Assembly (NCBI RefSeq): GCF_004210375.1
Contig: NC_134834.1
Span: forward strand, 97,654,170 to 97,718,169
Source of the DNA: Tachypleus tridentatus
Taxonomy: Eukaryota; Arthropoda; Merostomata; Xiphosura; Limulidae
Length of the DNA stretch: 64,000 nucleotides
Direction of reading: 5' to 3'
The position numbers were made by a program, and so were the translations under genes. The first letter of the stretch is position 1, and each line of letters begins with the position of its first letter. The notes beneath the pieces are model-generated. The model ran no database searches, was not told where the DNA came from, and saw only the letters and a list, made by a program, of their open reading frames with translations. Positions 57,801 to 60,800 of the stretch are shown in pieces.

Positions 57801-60800
57801 TTATCTATGTACAGTATCATGTTGTTATGTGTCACTTCAGTTGGTAATAATTATCTATGTACAGTATCATGTTGTTATGTGTCACTTCAGTTGGTGATAA
57901 TTATCTGTACAGTATAATTGTTATGTGTCACTTCATTTGGTAATAATTATCTGTGTACAGTATAATTGTTATGTGTCACTTCATTTGGTAATAATTATCT
58001 GTGTACAGTATAATTGTTATGTGTCACTTCATTTGGTAATAATTATCTGTGTACAGTATCATGTTGTTATGTCACTTCATTTGGTAATAATTATCTGTGT
58101 ACAGTATCATGTTATGTGTCACTTCATTTGGTAATAATTATCTGTGTACAGTATAATTGTTATGTGTCACTTCATTTGGTGATAATTATCTGTGTACAGT
58201 ATCATGTTGTTATGTGTCAGTTGGTAATAGTCATGTTGGTGTGTACAGTATCATGTTGTTATGTTTCAGTTGGTAATAGTCATGTTGGTGTGTACAGTAT
58301 CATGTTGTTATGTTTCAGTTGGTAATAGTCATGTTGGTGTGTACAGTATATGTTGTTGTGTTTCAGTTGGTAATAATCATGTTGGTGTGTACAGTATCAT
58401 GTTGTTGTGTTTCAGTTGGTAATAGTCATGTTGGTGTGTACAGTATCATGTTGTTATGTTTCAGTTGGTAATAGTGATGTTGGTGTGTACAGTATCATGT
58501 TGTTATGTTTCAGTTGGTAATAGTGATGTTGGTGTGTACAGTATCATGTTGTTATGTTTCAGTTGGTAATAGTCATGTTGGTGTGTACAGTATTATGTTG
58601 TTGTGTTTCAGTTGGTAATAGTCATGTTGGTGTGTACAGTATATGTTGTTGTGTTTCAGTTGGTAATAGTCATGTTGGTGTGTACAGTATTATGTTGTTG
58701 TGTTTCAGTTGGTAATAGTCATGTTGGTGTGTACAGTATCATGTTGTTGTGTTTCAGTTGGTAATAGTCATGTTGGTGTGTACAGTATCATGTTGTTGTG
58801 TTTCAGTTGGTAATAGTCATGTTGGTGTGTACAGTATCATGTTGTTGTGTTTCAGTTGGTAATAGTCATGTTGGTGTGTACAGTATCATGTTGTTATGTT
58901 TCTGTTGGTAATAGTCATGTTGGTGTGTACAGTATCATGTTGTTATATTTCAGTTGGTAATAGTCATGTTGGTGTGTACAGTATTATGTTGTTATATTTC
59001 AGTTGGTTATAGTCATGTTGGTGTGTACAGTATGATGTTGTTATGTTTCAGTTGGTAATAGTCATGTTGGTGTGTACAGTATCATGTTGTTATATTTCAG
59101 TTGGTAATAGTCATGTTGGTGTGTACAGTATTATGTTGTTATATTTCAGTTGGTAATAGTCATGTTGGTGTGTACAGTATTATGTTGTTATGTTTCAGTT
59201 GGTAATAGTCATGTTGGTGTGTACAGTATCATGTTGTTATGTTTCAGTTGGTAATAGTCATGTTGGTGTGTACAGTATTATGTTTTTAAAACTATAGAGT
59301 TTTCAAGATGAACTGAAGAACAGGTCAAACAACAGAGACTCTGTTGCTAAGACAGCAAACGAGCTGCTTCAGACAGCTTCTCCTGATGATGCCGATCACA
59401 TCCGAAGTCAGATGGATGAACTTAATGCTAAGTGGGAAGAGATTGTGGAGTTGACTAACAAGAAACAATATCGTCTGGATGATGCTTTAAGACAGGTGAG
59501 CTGTATCAAAAAACATTAACCAGTTTTAAATGTACTGTTGTGTGTACTTGAAAGATATTCCAGTTATGAGACTTAAACACAACATTGGACTGGTGGACAA
59601 TACACTAAAGTTTAAATAAATTGTAATCAGCTTCTGGTTTTGAAGTTATTTCCTATTGCAATAGTTTCTTTTTTATCTTGTATTTCTGAAATTTACTGGA
59701 TACTTCCAAAAGCTATCAGGAATGCAAACTATAATAAAAATAACTTAGTTACTTCTTGAGGAGGATTGTTAAGCCTAATTTTTACTATGGTGACATATTT
59801 TACTTGTATAAGATAAGTTTGCTAACGAATGCTCATCTGTGGCTATTGACATGTGTATTATGTTTTCACAGTCTTAGTTTTCTCTCTTCTCCAGGCTGAA
59901 GAGCTGCACAAGGCTGTTCACATGCTGCTCGAATGGCTGTCTGATGCTGAGATGAAACTTAGATTTGCAGGGCCTCTTCCAGATGATGAGGAAACCACTC
60001 GCCAACAATTAGAAGAACACAGAAGATTCTTGAAGGAAATGACTGAACAGGAAGTTAACAAGGATAATACCATAAGCCTTGCTCAAGAGATTCTCCAAAA
60101 GTGTCACCCAGATGGAATTTCTGTTATTCGTCACTGGATCACTATTATCCAGTCTCGTTGGGAAGAGGTAGGCTAGCATGAAAGCTGCTTTCCAAATATT
60201 GTTAGAAGTCAAATTACAAGATGAGAAATGATTACCTTTTAAAGGCTTTGACCAATGTTACAGTAAAAGTTTCTGAATAATTTCAGTGGGAGAAATAACC
60301 TACAGAACAGTCTATACAAACATATCAGTTTTTACGATGCAATCTTATAATCAAGAACTATAATTACAGTTGAATTATAAAATGTGCAGTTGTTTTAATC
60401 TTTTTAAATTTATTAATGACACCATTAACATTGTAAGTTACTTTTGTAAAATAAAACATAAGCTTTCTTGGCTCTTTTCTGTTTGACTAGGATAATCATA
60501 ATTTGTGTATTGGCTGTATCCACTAGGTATCACTGTGGGCTAAGCAGAGAGAGCAGAAACTTCAAGACCACTTACGGTCATTGAAGGACATCATTGATCT
60601 CCTGGAAGAACTTATGGCGTGGTTGATTGGAGCAGAGTCTAGTCTAACTGCAGCAGAAGCAGAACCACTACCGGATGAGATTCCTCCTCTTGAACAACTG
60701 ATCAAGGAACATGAGGTGTGGCTTGAGTCCATTTATAACTGCCCATGTTAAGTTTCCTGTTTACAGTGCAAGAGTTTCCTTGGATTTGATGCCTCTTGAC

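Noticed and set aside
54895..58325. Runs of 60-126-codon frames such as [18 protein letters not shown]
   Set aside because: The 50-bp array read through; identical in the duplicated block and not flanked by usable signals.
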